Positions 34,749-36,593 of a stretch of DNA of 36,593 bases are shown here, piece by piece (the stretch's first letter is position 1; each line of letters opens with the position of its first letter). Below the pieces are notes generated by a model. That model was given only the letters and a program-made list of their open reading frames with translations, had not been told where the DNA came from and did not search any database. Location of the stretch: the NCBI GenBank assembly GCA_017455665.1, contig JAFSZN010000047.1, positions 1 to 36,593 on the forward strand, in the 5' to 3' direction. A program made the position numbers and the translations under genes. Origin of the DNA: Lentisphaeria bacterium. GTDB lineage: Bacteria; Verrucomicrobiota; Lentisphaeria; Victivallales; UBA1829.

Positions 34749-36593
34749 TTACAGTGTTTGTTTCTTCAGTTCGATCTCGTAGAGCTGGATCGTGTCGCCC
34801 TCGTCGAAATCGGCGAAGTTGTCCAGACGGATGCCGCACTCCATGCCGGCGCGGACCTCGCGGACGTCGTCCTTGAGGTGGCGGAGGGAGCGCACCTCGC
34901 CGTTGAACAGGAGTTCCTTTCCGCGGAAGACCCTCGCCTTCGCGCCGACCTTCGCGGTGCCCTTTTCGACGATGCAGCCGCAGATATCGGAGCCGTTGGA
35001 GAGGTGGAAGATCTTCAGGATGCGGACGGTAGCGAGCTCCTTTTCGCGCTTTTCGGGTTCCAGGCGGCCCGCCATGGCGTCCTCGATGTCCTCCAGCAGC
35101 TCGTAGATGATGCTGTACAGGCGGATCTCGACGCGTTCCTTCTTGGCGAGGTCGTTCACGCCGGGGTTGACGCGCACGTGGAAGCCGAGGATGATGGCGT
35201 TGGCGCTGCTGGCGAGCATCACGTCGTTTTCCGTGATGGCGCCGACGTCCGAATGGATGACCTCGATGCTGATCTTCGGGTTCGATTTCTTCTTCAGGGA
35301 CTCCACGATCGCTTCGGTCGAGCCGCGGACGTCCGCCTTCACGACGACCTTCAGGTCGTTGCGCTTGCCTTCCTCCATCTGGGAGAAGAGCGCTTCGAGA
35401 CCGGCGGCGACGGGCTTCGCGGAGAGGGTCTCCACGCGGTTCTGCGCCTCGCGGGTCTCGCCGAGGGACTTCGCGACGGCGAGCGATTCGCAGACGGCGA
35501 GCTTGGTGCCCGCGGGCGGGACGCCGGAGAGGCCGACGACCTTGACCGGGGTGCTGGGACCGGCGAGCGGGACGCGGTGCCCGCGGCTGTCGATCAGGGA
35601 TTTGACCTTGCCGTAATACTGGCCGCAGATGATGGCGTCGCCGACGCGGAGCGTGCCGTTCTTTACGACGACGTTCGCGGTCGCGCCGAGGCCCTGTTCC
35701 AGCTCGGATTCGAGCACGAACGCCTGCGCCGGGTTCTTCGGGTTCGCCTTCAGCTCCAGCATTTCGGCTTCGAGCAGGATGCGTTCGAGGAGGTCGTCGA
35801 TGCCGGCTCCCGTGCGTGCGGAGACCTTGATCGCGGCGGTCTGTCCGCCCCAGTCTTCCGGCATCAGGTCGTGTTCCTGCATGTTGCGGAGGACGCGGTC
35901 GAAATTCGCCTCGGGGAGGTCCATTTTGTTGACGGCGACGATGATCGGCACCTTGGCGGCCTTGGCATGGTTCAGCGCCTCGATCGTCTGCGGCATGAAT
36001 CCGTCGTCCGCCGCCACGACCAGCACCACGATGTCGGTCACGTTGGCGCCGCGGGCGCGCATCTGCGTGAATGCCTCGTGGCCGGGGGTGTCGACGAACG
36101 TGATGTTCTTGCCGTCGAGGTTGACGACGGACGCGCCGATGCTCTGCGTGATGCCGCCGGCTTCGGACGCGGTCACGTGGGTCTTGCGGATGCAGTCCTG
36201 CAGCGAGGTCTTGCCGTGGTCGACGTGGCCCATGAAGGTCACGATCGGGGGGCGTTCCTTGAGCTCGGATTCGGCGCAGGCGTACACGCGGTCTTCGGGC
36301 GCGACTGCCTCTTCGACCTCGTTCTTGAGCATGTGGAGGTCTTTGTCGCGGTGGTCCACGATGAGCTTGCAGCCGAATTTTTCGGCGAGCTTCTGGGCGA
36401 CCTCGGACTCCACGGTCTGGTTGATGTTCGCCAGCACGTTCATCATCATGAGGCTCATGATGACTTCGTTCGGCTTGCGCCCGATGGCGTCGGCGAGCGC
36501 CTTCACCACGATCGGGGTCTTGATATGCACCTCGCGGCCGGGGACGTTGTTCGCGGCCTGCGGCTCGTTGTTCGGGCGGTTGTCGCGGTTGTC
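34749..36593 (-). CDS. infB: Translation initiation factor IF-2, C-terminal part (cut by right edge)
   Basis: 614 codons are visible and the frame remains open at the right edge; the GTG at 36530 is internal. The visible N-terminal end (Asn/Pro/Arg/Gln-rich) belongs to the low-complexity linker typical of IF-2. It is followed by the IF2_N region ([18 protein letters not shown]). The GTPase domain carries GHVDHGKTS (G1), DTPGHEAF (G3) and NKMD (G4). Domains II and III follow, then the C-terminal fMet-tRNA-binding domain ([13 protein letters not shown]) ending in [12 protein letters not shown]-2 positions initiator tRNA on the 30S subunit and drives subunit joining. It is the most upstream visible gene of the minus-strand operon; nusA would be expected beyond the edge. 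Confidence 0.95.
   Translation of the reverse strand, partial: DNRDNRPNNEPQAANNVPGREVHIKTPIVVKALADAIGRKPNEVIMSLMMMNVLANINQTVESEVAQKLAEKFGCKLIVDHRDKDLHMLKNEVEEAVAPEDRVYACAESELKERPPIVTFMGHVDHGKTSLQDCIRKTHVTASEAGGITQSIGASVVNLDGKNITFVDTPGHEAFTQMRARGANVTDIVVLVVAADDGFMPQTIEALNHAKAAKVPIIVAVNKMDLPEANFDRVLRNMQEHDLMPEDWGGQTAAIKVSARTGAGIDDLLERILLEAEMLELKANPKNPAQAFVLESELEQGLGATANVVVKNGTLRVGDAIICGQYYGKVKSLIDSRGHRVPLAGPSTPVKVVGLSGVPPAGTKLAVCESLAVAKSLGETREAQNRVETLSAKPVAAGLEALFSQMEEGKRNDLKVVVKADVRGSTEAIVESLKKKSNPKISIEVIHSDVGAITENDVMLASSANAIILGFHVRVNPGVNDLAKKERVEIRLYSIIYELLEDIEDAMAGRLEPEKREKELATVRILKIFHLSNGSDICGCIVEKGTAKVGAKARVFRGKELLFNGEVRSLRHLKDDVREVRAGMECGIRLDNFADFDEGDTIQLYEIELKKQTL

Overview
The window is high-GC bacterial DNA with dense, short-spaced operons on both strands and no tRNA, rRNA, CRISPR array or recognisable insertion sequence. 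Gene content points to an anaerobic, probably gut-associated member of the Lentisphaerota/Victivallales (Verrucomicrobiota). The pointers are a giant repeat-built surface protein, a PqqD/HPr-kinase-like/S26-peptidase cassette, a GH120 xylosidase, a BspA-type leucine-rich lipoprotein and a DUF4105 (Lnb-like) protein. There is no 16S gene, so this placement is inference.

Layout. (1) 1-8312: one giant secreted or surface protein, cut by the left edge, built from beta-helix-like short repeats and five copies of a larger module. (2) 8349-10271: a compact four-gene cassette directly behind it, consisting of a 41-residue peptide, an HPr-kinase-like P-loop kinase, a PqqD-like recognition protein and a soluble S26 peptidase with a Ser/His active site. 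It resembles a minimal RiPP (ribosomally made, modified peptide) locus that lacks the cyclase and radical-SAM enzymes. This is the best candidate for an undescribed system. (3) 10272-10889: about 600 bp without a gene, holding a promoter, a roughly 260-nt structured-RNA candidate ending in a terminator, and a second 159-nt element bounded by perfect 13-bp inverted repeats.

(4) 10890-14248, minus strand: panE-like reductase (own promoter), and a DJ-1/PfpI - tgt - methyltransferase operon. (5) 14405-18666, plus strand: an overlapping operon of a XerC/D-type recombinase, an O-antigen-ligase/Wzy-like membrane protein with TPR-like tail, a small coiled-coil protein and a NifS-like cysteine desulfurase. 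(6) 18685-19977, minus: murC. (7) 20215-21478, plus: a membrane ferredoxin-type protein, then a membrane protein gene broken by an apparent frameshift. (8) 21595-28015, plus: DUF4105 protein, BspA-like lipoprotein, TfoX-N protein, GNAT acetyltransferase, GH120 beta-xylosidase and a small repeat protein.

(9) 28045-36593, minus: the translation/RNA operon infB - rbfA - nrnA - truB - His-rich unknown - uup - rluA, with infB cut by the right edge. Six of the seven recognisable promoters are TTG-type -35 boxes with 16-17 bp spacers and TA(T/A/C)ATT -10 boxes, so the housekeeping sigma factor appears to use a near-canonical signal here.
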